DNA from: Parietichytrium sp. I65-24A | Taxonomy: Eukaryota > Sar > Bigyra > Thraustochytrida > Thraustochytriidae | DNA: 64,000 nucleotides | NCBI GenBank assembly: GCA_012862575.1 | Contig: BLSF01000025.1 | Coordinates: forward strand, 186,001 to 250,000 | Reading direction: 5' to 3' | Shown here: positions 29,964 through 38,770 of the stretch, piece after piece | Position numbering within the stretch: the first letter of the stretch is position 1 | Layout: the number at the start of each line of letters is the position of its first letter | Notes under the pieces: generated by a model | The model's database searches: none | What the model was told of the DNA's origin: nothing | The model's input: the letters and a program-made list of their open reading frames with translations, nothing else | Program-made: the position numbers and the translations under genes

Positions 29964-32369
29964 TTAGACTGCCTGGATGGGCTGCTGGAGACCGTCGGCA
30001 GAGGGCTGGGAAACGTAGTTGGACGGGAAGATGCCCACACTGCCGTTGGGGTGGCGGCCCTCCCACCAGCCAGAGGCGTCCTGATGGAGGACTGAGATCC
30101 TGTCACCTTCCTTGAATGCAAGCTCTCCAGCCTCTTTTGCTTCGTGGGCGTACAGTGCGGTGACAGTGAATGTTGTGACCCTCTTCGCTGGAATGGCCAC
30201 AGCCGCTGGGGCGAAGGCAGAAGACGCGCTCGGAGTAGTGTTCGAAAGTTTTCCGCCCTTGACCTGGCTTGCCTTCTTCTGCCGAGCTGCTTGGCGTCGC
30301 TTCGGCATTACACAAAACGCGATGAAAGCAAACACAGCGCCCACTCCGCCGACAACACCAGCAACCACGGCGGCGATGGATCCGGCTCGAGCGGCCGAGC
30401 CTTCCTCGACTATCAGAATGCCTTTCTGACCGCGATTGCTAAAGTTGTTGTTGCGAGTGCTCATGTACTTGTAAGTTCCCACATCCGACTTCAAAAGTCC
30501 AGCATCAAAGTACGGATTTTTTTGGCCGCTGAGTTTCATGCAATTGCGATGATCCCGGTCAGTATCATCGTTGTTGTTATCGTTGAGCTCTTTGAGCGTT
30601 GAGTAGCTGTAGCACGTCGCGGAGTTGTCCACATCTTGGTCTAAAAACGCCAAGCGGCGAAACGTTTCGATGGAGGCTTTAAACATGCTGTAGTCGTTGC
30701 CGTCAGTTAACATGATATTCTCCCTCTCGTGCTGGATCTGCACCAAATTCGTGCGATCTGCTTTGCCTTCGGCCAAGTTGTTCGGGTTCGGTGGACCACC
30801 TTCAGCATTGTTAGCATTTCTTGCCGGATTGTAGTCTGAGCCTGTCCATTGAACGTGGACACAGTCGTCCTCTGTGATGGACAACACGTTTGGCACAAAG
30901 TCGTACTCTACGGCTGGATACACCTGCACGATGTTTCCGCGCTTTCCGCGAACGTTCAAATTGTAAATATTGTCGCAATCGTTGGAAGGGGCGCTCTTGA
31001 TGCGAAACATGTGCGAGCGATCCTGAAAGGTTCGACCGTACTGATTTGTGTTGATCGCAAGACCGAGCCTGCAGTTGTCGCTGCTGCAGAGCCCGGTGAG
31101 TTTGTGGTAAACACCTTCTGGGTTCTTGTTGCGGTCCACGAGCGGGCTTTGATCACCGTTCGAGGTGCTGTCCCCGACGACAGCGAGCTCATCAAAGTCG
31201 CTTGTGGAGATGTTGTACCTGATGCGAAGCACGCACTTTTCTTTCCCAGCCAAGTAGCTTGGGATGGTCCAGTTGAAGTAGTACGGTTGCCCCGTGCCGC
31301 CAGCAACGTTGCCCAAGTGATTGTCCCGAGAAAAGGCTCCGGTGACGCACTGGGGTGCGGACACATCAGAGTATTTTTTGTTCCATGCAGGGTGTGCCGT
31401 CCAGACACCGCCCTCTTCGATGCAATGGCGCTCATTGTTCGGAAGCTGACCAGTGCCCGTGCAGTCTTCGCAATCACAGTAATACTTGTCGACTACGTTT
31501 TGCGAGAGGGCTCGGTCGCGCTCGCACTTTTCCATATCACTGGTGATGATCGCGACATCAATCCAAGGGCTTGGCTGCCAGTATGGGTAGTACTCTGACT
31601 CCTCGGGACATTCGAAACCATTTCTGGCGCTGTTCGGGTTCTGGCGGGTCGCAGTCGCGCTGTTTGAGTTGAGGTTCTGATCAGCAGTGTAGAGTCCCTT
31701 GTTGCGCTCAACGTTCTTGCAACGCTGATAGTATCTGTAGCTCTCGTGTCTCCCGTATCTGTAGTCATCCTGGGAGTCAGGGTCGTCGGGGATACGCTGT
31801 GTATTGGTCTCATCTTGATTGTTGATTGCAGTTCCATCGCGAGGGTAGCAAACCTTGCCGGTGTCGCCTCCGCAGTCATCGGTGAAAGAATAGACACCGG
31901 GCGTGGAATCCTCGCAGCCCACCTGAATGACAATGTCTGAATGAACCTGAGTATTTGCTCCGCTGCCATGTTGCACAGTCCATTCGATTGGTAGAATCGA
32001 TCCAGTGTAAAAATACATCTTGGGAGTGTTGATTGCACCCTCAGTCTTCAACGTTCCGTCTTCGTTGACAAGAGCCTTTGCCTCATCGTCGGTAAGCCCT
32101 GTGTTTTGCGCGTTGCAGGTTGCTCTCTCGGTGTCGTCCGAGTAAATGTAGCAGTCAAATGGGTATGCTGAGCCGCAAGAATAGCCACCTTTGTCATTGT
32201 TCTGGCTGTCGAACAGCCTTTGAGCCTCGTTTCCACTTCGATCAGCAGAGTTGGAGTTTCTGCATCCACGCCCATTGCTGCCGCGTGGATTGTGCATGTA
32301 AATGTCCCCCAACGCCGGCGACAGCGACAGCGCAAGGGCGCATACGACAAGGTTGAAAGAAGCCTTCAT
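29964..32369 (-). CDS. DD3-3-like secreted-domain membrane protein with cytoplasmic SH3 domain (copy A)
   Basis: An 801-residue type I membrane protein. A signal peptide (1-21) is followed by the DD3-3 opening DIYMHNPRGSN, known from the Dictyostelium DD3-3 protein and relatives in protists and some animals. The long Cys-rich ectodomain has blocks QNNDKGGYSCG, PIEWTVQHG, CPEESEYYPYW, NHLGNVAG, VHVQWTGSDYN and FSNRGQKG; the last two recall cupredoxin-like strands, though this is only a resemblance. A membrane segment lies at about 665-688, then a basic stretch, a Ser/Ala/Pro linker and an SH3 domain (733-788) with ALYAHEA, WWEG and FPSNYV motifs. The Dictyostelium protein as I know it is secreted, so the membrane/SH3 tail is unusual. 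The ATG at 32369 puts the signal peptide first; the frame upstream is not credible. Copy B lies immediately upstream on the same strand. Confidence 0.88.
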   Translation of the reverse strand: MKASFNLVVCALALSLSPALGDIYMHNPRGSNGRGCRNSNSADRSGNEAQRLFDSQNNDKGGYSCGSAYPFDCYIYSDDTERATCNAQNTGLTDDEAKALVNEDGTLKTEGAINTPKMYFYTGSILPIEWTVQHGSGANTQVHSDIVIQVGCEDSTPGVYSFTDDCGGDTGKVCYPRDGTAINNQDETNTQRIPDDPDSQDDYRYGRHESYRYYQRCKNVERNKGLYTADQNLNSNSATATRQNPNSARNGFECPEESEYYPYWQPSPWIDVAIITSDMEKCERDRALSQNVVDKYYCDCEDCTGTGQLPNNERHCIEEGGVWTAHPAWNKKYSDVSAPQCVTGAFSRDNHLGNVAGGTGQPYYFNWTIPSYLAGKEKCVLRIRYNISTSDFDELAVVGDSTSNGDQSPLVDRNKNPEGVYHKLTGLCSSDNCRLGLAINTNQYGRTFQDRSHMFRIKSAPSNDCDNIYNLNVRGKRGNIVQVYPAVEYDFVPNVLSITEDDCVHVQWTGSDYNPARNANNAEGGPPNPNNLAEGKADRTNLVQIQHERENIMLTDGNDYSMFKASIETFRRLAFLDQDVDNSATCYSYSTLKELNDNNNDDTDRDHRNCMKLSGQKNPYFDAGLLKSDVGTYKYMSTRNNNFSNRGQKGILIVEEGSAARAGSIAAVVAGVVGGVGAVFAFIAFCVMPKRRQAARQKKASQVKGGKLSNTTPSASSAFAPAAVAIPAKRVTTFTVTALYAHEAKEAGELAFKEGDRISVLHQDASGWWEGRHPNGSVGIFPSNYVSQPSADGLQQPIQAV

Positions 32370-32990
32370 TATGTCTCTGGTAGAACCTACGCGCCACGTC
32401 TTCCTCACTTTGATGGTTTGGGGTTTGCTTCCTCGCAAACCTGAGTCACCTGTCGGTCTTTTCCCGGCGTTCAAGACCTTTGCTGTACATTGTCTCAACA
32501 CACACCCCAAAGGTGGTTCAAAGATGTTGAGAGATCCCAATTGTGTAAATGACCCCATGAAATCCTCTAAAACTGCTTGATGACCGTCTGTGCTCGTTTC
32601 ATTGGCCAACGCTGCTTCCGAGGCGACTTTGACCTACCCGTTACGATTTTGAATCTCTAACATTCTCTAACCCTTTCTTTTTTATAGACGACCAGCAGTC
32701 TAGGAAAAAACCTATCCACAGGCAGTATTCGGTGTTGAAAGTGACTCTAACCCTCCCCTCTCTTTCATCTCTAACCTAAAAGTGGCGATTGACTCGGACT
32801 AAAAGACCCTTTTGGTGGATTCTCTAGCTTAGTATTAGTACGGGGAGTGCAAAACGCCACACATTTTAGCTCAGTTGGTGAGTCAATCACATTCGAAAAG
32901 AGATGCGCCGCCGTGTGATGCCAATACGAATAGGCTGGCGTGTTTCGTACAAGAAATTTGCCTATTTTGTTTTTATATATGTGAAAGCCT
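32370..32990. other. Spacer between the two DD3-3-like genes
   Basis: This is about 620 bp between the tandem copies. It should hold the promoter of copy A and the 3' flank of copy B. Words such as CTCTAACC recur (32654-32775). A segment at 32868-32882 resembles a tRNA A-box, but no matching B-box follows. Confidence 0.5.
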
Positions 32991-35594
32991 CTAGTTGATG
33001 GAGATCGAGTCAGACGGATTCATTTTCACATAATTACCGGGGAACAATCCGGCTTTCCCGTCTGACAGCTTGCCTTCCCACCATCCAGATACGTCTTTCC
33101 TCAGGACAGTAAGTTTATCACCTGCACGAAAACTAAGCTCGCCTTGTTCTGCTGCGTTGTAATCGTAGAGAGCCGTGCATGTCCCGAGCACGGAATCGCT
33201 CCCTGGTGAAGTCCCGGCACCGGAAGCTGCACGGGAATTTCCAGCTCCACCCGGCCTTTGCGTTTGTGTCGCGTCCTTTTTCTGTGCAAACGACGATGCT
33301 GCAACAGCAACTGGAACCGAAACTGCTACGTGATCGGCTGCAGTTACAGCTGATGTAGGAGTAGATGGCTCAAGCCTCGGGCTCAGCGACATCGTTGCAG
33401 GTGCCACCTGGAGCTCAGAGGTCATCGTGGCTCCTGAAGCAGCAGACCGCGTCGATTCGTGCGGGTGGGATGGCTTTAGCCCGCCAAACTTCTTTGGAAT
33501 TTTGTGCTTGAAACAGAAGAATGCCCCTGCGAGAAGACCCACAAAGGCGATTGAGCCGATCGTTATGCCTGCGATGCCTGCTGCAGTGAGTTTAAAAGAA
33601 CCTTTTTCAACCGTAAGAATCCCTTTCTGGCCCCGGTTGCTAAAGTTATTGTTCCGTGTACTCATGAATTTGTGAACGCCTACCTGGGGTCTGAGCAACC
33701 CAGCATCAAAGTACGGCGTGTCTTGACCACTTAGTTTCATGCAGTTCCGGTAATCGCGCTCTGCGGCATTTTGATTGTCGTTGTTCAGGTCAAGCAGTGT
33801 AGGAAAGTCCAAGCACTGTGTTGCGTCCTCAATGGCCTGATCCAAGAAAGCTAGACGTTTGTACACGTCGGAAGACGCTTGGAAGATGGTGAACTCCTCT
33901 CCATCTTGAAGCATGACGTTGTTCCGCTCGTGGGACATTTGGACAAAGTTTGAGCGATCGGCTTTGGTGTCGGTTATATCATTTGGGTTTGGCGGCCCAC
34001 CTTCGGCGTCGTTCGGCGCTCGATTTGGGTTGTAGTCGGATCCGGTCCATTGAACATGGATACAGTCGTCTGCAGTGACATTCATAACAGAAGGCACAAA
34101 GTCATATTCTACTGCAGGGTACACTTGAACGATGTTTCCCCTCTTGCCTCGCACGTTCAAATTATAAACCTTATCGCAGTCAGCGTTAGAGGGGAGCGAT
34201 TTAACGCGAAAAATGTGAGACCTATCCTGGAAGGTGCGCCCGTACTGGTTCGTGTTGACCGCGAGACCAAGCTTGCAGCCTGCTGTATTGGCTGTGCACA
34301 AGTTTGAAATGCTCTTGTACACCTCCGTCGGGTTGTTGTCCCGATCTAGAAGCGGTGAGTTAGTGTCACCATTCAGAGCACTGCTACCATACAAGGTCAC
34401 ATCATCGTAATCGGAAGAGCTGATATTGTAACGTGCCCGCAGCACGCATTTGCTACGGCCCCCGAGATAGTCTGGAATCGTCCAGTTGAAGTAGTAAGGT
34501 TGCCCGTTCCCTGCAACGTTACCGAGGTGGTTGTCACGAGAAAAATCTCCGAGTACACAGGTTGGCTCCGTCACCCCGCTATACACTTGATTCCAAGCAG
34601 GGTGAGAAACCCACTCCCCTTTCATGCTCGTGCATGCAGACTCTGTGATCGGCCTCTTTCCAGCACCATCTGTCTTGAGGCAGCTATCGCACTTGCAGTA
34701 AGACTTGGATACAATGTTTTGCGATTGGCTCTGCATTTGTTGGCATCTGGCCATGTCGCTGGAGATGATGGCGACATCTATCCACGGGCTAGGTTGCCAC
34801 CATGGATAGTACTCGGACTCCTCCGGACATTCAAATCCGTTTCGAGCTCCATTTGGATTCTGTCTCGTGTATATCGCCGAGTTGCCTTTCAAATCTTGGT
34901 CTGCGGTGTACAATCCCTTGTTCCTCGTCACGTCTTTGCAAAACTCGTAAAATCTGAAGCTTTCATGTCTCCCATACCTGTAGTCATCTTGCTGGTCAGC
35001 CTCGTCCGGAATGCGCCTGATGTTGACGTCGTCCTGGTTGTTGATGGCGGTACCGTCCCTAGGGTAGCAAATCTTGCTGCCGGTGCCGCAATCATCAGTA
35101 AGCGAAAACGTGCCGGCGCTGGTGTCTTCGCAAGCAACCTGAATGACAATTTCCGAGTGAACGTTGGCGTTGATCCCGGCTCCGTGCTGAGCCGTCCATT
35201 CTATGGGGAGTATTGACGACGTGTAGAAATACATTTTCGGTGTATTGATTGCGTCAGCGTGCGCGACAGTTCCGTCCTCGTTGGCTTGCGCCTTCGCGTC
35301 CGCATCTGACAACCCTACGTTTCTGGCATTGCAAGTCGCCCTCTCCGTCTCATCCTCGTACTTGTAGCATGCAAACGGGTATGCCGAACCGCAGGAGTAC
35401 CCGCCCTTGTCGTTGTTCTGGCTATCAAACAGCCTTTGCGCTTCATTGCCGCTCCTGTCGGCGCTGTTGCTGTCCCTGCAGCCTCGACCGTTGCTCCCTC
35501 GCGGGTTGTGCATGTATATGTCACCTTGCACCGGCGCCATCAGCAACGCCAGCAACGCTGCTGGCAGCAGATACCCCAGCAATTCCAGCCTCAT
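32991..35594 (-). CDS. DD3-3-like secreted-domain membrane protein with cytoplasmic SH3 domain (copy B)
   Basis: An 867-residue paralogue of the gene just downstream on the same strand. It shares the whole plan: signal peptide (1-24), DIYMHNPRGSN opening, Cys-rich ectodomain with the same ordered blocks, membrane segment (about 672-695), linker and SH3 domain (about 806-858; ALYDYNAA, WWEG, FPGNYV). The ectodomains are very similar along their length, with near-identical stretches. The linker between membrane and SH3 is about 60 residues longer here and its sequence has diverged. This arrangement is a tandem gene duplication, old enough for the linker to diverge while the ectodomain stayed conserved. 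SH3 domains bind proline-rich partners, so the pair probably couples an external ligand or adhesion surface to actin or endocytic proteins. That role is inferred. The ATG at 35594 begins the signal peptide. Confidence 0.88.
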   Translation of the reverse strand: MRLELLGYLLPAALLALLMAPVQGDIYMHNPRGSNGRGCRDSNSADRSGNEAQRLFDSQNNDKGGYSCGSAYPFACYKYEDETERATCNARNVGLSDADAKAQANEDGTVAHADAINTPKMYFYTSSILPIEWTAQHGAGINANVHSEIVIQVACEDTSAGTFSLTDDCGTGSKICYPRDGTAINNQDDVNIRRIPDEADQQDDYRYGRHESFRFYEFCKDVTRNKGLYTADQDLKGNSAIYTRQNPNGARNGFECPEESEYYPWWQPSPWIDVAIISSDMARCQQMQSQSQNIVSKSYCKCDSCLKTDGAGKRPITESACTSMKGEWVSHPAWNQVYSGVTEPTCVLGDFSRDNHLGNVAGNGQPYYFNWTIPDYLGGRSKCVLRARYNISSSDYDDVTLYGSSALNGDTNSPLLDRDNNPTEVYKSISNLCTANTAGCKLGLAVNTNQYGRTFQDRSHIFRVKSLPSNADCDKVYNLNVRGKRGNIVQVYPAVEYDFVPSVMNVTADDCIHVQWTGSDYNPNRAPNDAEGGPPNPNDITDTKADRSNFVQMSHERNNVMLQDGEEFTIFQASSDVYKRLAFLDQAIEDATQCLDFPTLLDLNNDNQNAAERDYRNCMKLSGQDTPYFDAGLLRPQVGVHKFMSTRNNNFSNRGQKGILTVEKGSFKLTAAGIAGITIGSIAFVGLLAGAFFCFKHKIPKKFGGLKPSHPHESTRSAASGATMTSELQVAPATMSLSPRLEPSTPTSAVTAADHVAVSVPVAVAASSFAQKKDATQTQRPGGAGNSRAASGAGTSPGSDSVLGTCTALYDYNAAEQGELSFRAGDKLTVLRKDVSGWWEGKLSDGKAGLFPGNYVKMNPSDSISIN

Positions 35595-36081
35595 TTTCCA
35601 ACCGTCTCCTTCGCCAGCAACTCGCAACAGGATCACGCCGGCCGTGTGGCTTCTGTTTGTTTCGAAGACTCCCTGTCACTGCACTGTATGTAGTACAAGT
35701 AAACAGTGCACTGGCAAGAGCAAAAACTTGCGCGACTTTTCGAGGGACCGATGCAAGCGATGGAGACGATATTGAGACGATGGAGACGTTGGAGACGTTG
35801 GAGACGACGGACGTTGTACACCGCAGATGGCGTCCTCGCTGTTTTGCCTTCCTTTCCTACCTTCCTTTCTCCTCTCTTGTTGATCAATCCCAGCGTAACG
35901 GTCTATACCCGGACAAGCGTCCCGAATCGGTTACGTGCTGTGGTTACGAAGTACGATTATTGGACATTACGAGCGGGGTAACGGACTCTATATGGAAACG
36001 GTAATAGATTTAGCTACTAGTATGGGGTGAGGTATGTACCGTGTGCATGGGCTCTGAGAAAGCGGGAAGTTCCACTTCCAC

Positions 36082-36103
36082 TACCGGTACTCGAGTACCG
36101 GTA
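36082..36103. other. 22-bp perfect palindrome
   Basis: TACCGGTACTC followed by its exact reverse complement, with another TACCGGTA two bases later (36105-36112). It could be a dimeric protein-binding site or simply a slippage product. Confidence 0.7.
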
Positions 36104-36171
36104 TTACCGGTATGTTACGAACAAAACAAATTCACGAACAAAGAATAATTCATGAACAAAAATGATCCCTT

Positions 36172-36797
36172 GGAAACTTTGGTCATGTCGAATATGTCGG
36201 GTATGAGGAGACCTGACTCGGAGTGCTGGAGCTCATGCACCACAGAACCTAACCTATCTACAATGAAGTGAAGGGAAGTAGAGCGATGCAGTTTTAATCC
36301 GACGCGACCAAGACCCCAATCGCCAGGCTGCCTGCCTTCCAAAACGCGACCACGTTTACAAACCTTACAAAACCTCTCTATCACGCTACTACCATCTATA
36401 TAGCACCCACAAGCAGTACACACCTCGCAAAGATCGCAAGAGCAAGAGTCTTGCCAAATTCCAAACCTCCCACCNGGGAAACTTTGGTTGCCAGCCGGAC
36501 CGTCATGTCGAATATGTCGGGTATGAGGAGACTGACTCGGAGTGCTGGAGCTCATGCACCACAGAACCTAACCTATCTACAATGAAGTGAAGGGAAGTAG
36601 AGCGATGCAGTTTTAATCCGACGCGACCAAGACCCCAATCGCCAGGCTGCCTGCCTTCCAAAACGCGACCACGTTTACAAACCTTACAAAACCTCTCTAT
36701 CACGCTACTACCATCTATATAGCACCCACAAGCAGTACACACCTCGCAAAGATCGCAAGAGCAAGAGTCTTGCCAAATTCCAAACCTCCCACCTCAC
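36172..36797. repeat. ~300-bp direct duplication flanking an N (probable assembly join)
   Basis: The segment 36172-36475 recurs at about 36478-36797 with an offset of 320 (319 after a one-base difference near 36213). The copies are otherwise almost identical except for about 10-16 extra bases near the start of the second. The single N at 36476 sits exactly between them. That is what two overlapping contig ends joined by a placeholder look like, so the duplication is probably not in the genome. Confidence 0.8.
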
Positions 36798-37103
36798 TCC
36801 AAAGCATAGCACCTTGCTAAGGATTTCGCCGCGGGAGGGACGGGCCAACCTGTAGGATGTGGTAGCCGACTCGGTAGTCGGTCCGGGCTCGTAGACGAAA
36901 AAAGACTGCATGCTGCAGAAATGAGTGGGCGAAGAAAGGGAAAAAGTGGCAAGTGACTTGGTGAGTTTGGGCAGAACGTAAAACGTAAAAACGTAAAACG
37001 TAAAACGAAAGTGCTGAAAGTGGACAGGTCGAGACGGGCTCGGGATAAGTAGCGTGTCTCTGTGCAAAGAGTGAAGAAGAAAGAGGGGAGAGGGAAGGGG
37101 AAG

Positions 37104-38147
37104 ATGCTGGTTGGCGTGGCGCTATGGACGGGCTTCCTGGCCGCGGTGATGACGGTGGTGGTCGGGGTGATACATCTGGTGAAAGTGGTGAACAACTCGT
37201 GCGCGAGCTCGTGCGTGGGGCCGATGTTGGAGTGGAATCCGTCAGGGCAATTTCTGGACGACTCGAATGATGACTGGAAGCAGGTGTTCTCGCTGAATCC
37301 CGATGTCGTGCTCATGAACTGGTCTCCGACTATTTTCGGGTTGATCTGGGTCGCCGTACACGCTGCGCCGAGCGTGAGAGTGAACATGATCTGCAGCAGC
37401 TGGGAAAGGGTCGCCTTATGGTGTCTCTTCATTGCGTTGTTCTGCAACTTTGGCTATGCTGGCGCTCTTGGAATTATCGTGGGTTTCCTCACCTCCTTTG
37501 CGGGCTTGCTTGCGGTGCTCGTCGCTCTTCTCGACAACGACGCTCCGACTTCACTGGGCGTGGAATTCTGTGGGTTTTCTCGTCGAAGCACTGTCTGTTC
37601 ATCCTCCTTCGCTGTCGTTGTGGATGTTCTTTCGCTAATTTGTGCCCTCCTTGCTCTTGTCATTGGAATCATCCACTTGTGCAGACGCTTGCCATCCCCG
37701 TGCAACCCTAGTATCAACGAATGCGTCGGGAAGGGGTTGTTCTGGGCAGTATCGGGACAGCCTTTCATTGCCGATATCAATTTTGTTTGGCGCTCGTTCT
37801 TCTCACTTGCGCCGGCAATCTTCTTTGCAAATTTCACACCTCTGCTGATCGGACTTGTGAGCTGTGCTATGCATTTCTTGGGATACTTCCCAACTTTATC
37901 TGCCAGCTGGACCGGAATGTGGATTTGGCACCTTTTCCAGGGCTTGTGGCTGGCAGGTTACTGTGGAAACCTGGGAGTCATCACGATGTTCTTGTGTGTG
38001 TTTGTGGCTTTTCTGGCGTTCGTGCTCAGCTTTACCAGCACCGCACCGTCCTCAAAAATTGGAGCGAAGATGGCAAGCTACGCGCCATCCCGCCGTCGCA
38101 ACGCCGGAACTGTTGGCCACAAGTCAACGTACTACCAGCATGCATGA
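37104..38147 (+). CDS. Two-repeat multi-pass membrane protein of unknown function
   Basis: A 347-residue protein with about eight hydrophobic segments. I do not recognise a family. It is built of two related halves: VVVGVIHLV, then FSLNPDVVLMNWSPTIFGLI, a Trp-containing helix and LFCNFGYAGALGIIVGFL in the first; and LVIGIIHLC, FSLAPAIFFANFTPLLIGLV, a Trp-containing helix and AGYCGNLGVITMFLC in the second. Each half opens with GxIHL, has a Cys-rich loop, and has a NxGxxGxL-type helix, as in duplicated channel or transporter folds. The C-terminal tail is basic and cytosolic-looking (SRRRNAGT). The ATG at 37104 is the first in the frame; the upstream part uses no ATG. No intron was seen. Start of the 5' side lies about 300 bp from the duplicated block. 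Confidence 0.72.
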   Translation: MLVGVALWTGFLAAVMTVVVGVIHLVKVVNNSCASSCVGPMLEWNPSGQFLDDSNDDWKQVFSLNPDVVLMNWSPTIFGLIWVAVHAAPSVRVNMICSSWERVALWCLFIALFCNFGYAGALGIIVGFLTSFAGLLAVLVALLDNDAPTSLGVEFCGFSRRSTVCSSSFAVVVDVLSLICALLALVIGIIHLCRRLPSPCNPSINECVGKGLFWAVSGQPFIADINFVWRSFFSLAPAIFFANFTPLLIGLVSCAMHFLGYFPTLSASWTGMWIWHLFQGLWLAGYCGNLGVITMFLCVFVAFLAFVLSFTSTAPSSKIGAKMASYAPSRRRNAGTVGHKSTYYQHA

Positions 38148-38770
38148 TCAACACATTAGTAAATGAACATTGGGTGTACTACAGGCGACTACAGGCCAAC
38201 GCTTTGGAGGCCACATGCCCAAATGACAAATATGAATGAGTCAATTTTGATTTTGAAACATCCGAGCTCCATTTTTTTTTCTTTTGTCATATTTTCTTGT
38301 TATGCCTTATCAATCAAGGAGAAGTCTCTAAAACCAATCAATATTTTCTAGCCAAACTCGACTCGCTCTTCACATGTGCATGATCCGCATTGCTGGCCAG
38401 AAGCCAACAGGAGTGTTAACTGTGAGTGTGGATGTGTGTGGATAAAGTGGAGGCAAAAAGAATATCCATGGAGGACTTTGCGCGAAACGGCGTCCAAGAA
38501 ATGAAAACAAAAAAGTCTTTCAAGATGCGTAAAATGTTGGTTTTATTGGCTTGGACAGGTTGCGTGATGGAGCTGGCTCACTTTGGTTGGGAAACAAAGG
38601 CAGCGTATCATTATGAAAAGTAAGCAACTCCCTGTGGAGGGATGAGCGAAAAGAGTCACACCCTCGCCCACGCTCCTTCCATATGAGAAACAGAGAAAGT
38701 GTATCGTTTTTAAAGTAGCCACTCTCCGAGAAACAACGAGCGGCAAGAATCATGTTCAAGGGCGGGGCAT
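38148..38770. other. Convergent 3' spacer
   Basis: AT-rich, with T-runs near 38270-38290. It holds the 3' flanks of the membrane-protein gene and of glutamate dehydrogenase. Two short frames lack support. No gene recognised. Confidence 0.5.

Larger units (their letters stand above)
35595..37103. other. Divergent spacer with a palindrome cluster and a duplicated block
   Basis: This is the interval between the minus-strand DD3-3-like gene and the plus-strand two-repeat membrane gene, so it should contain two promoters. It contains GGAGACGTT slippage (35757-35812), a 22-bp perfect palindrome (36082-36103), and a ~300-bp direct repeat split by the single ambiguous base at 36476. AAACGTAA repeats occur at 36978-37008. 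No credible gene. Confidence 0.6.

Noticed and set aside
32861-32900. tRNA-like A-box (TAGCTCAGTTGGT)
   Set aside because: No matching GGTTCGA-type B-box at the right distance and no acceptor stem could be formed.
36115-36742. Minus-strand frames spanning the N
   Set aside because: They lie in a duplicated block that is probably an assembly artefact, and show no domain.
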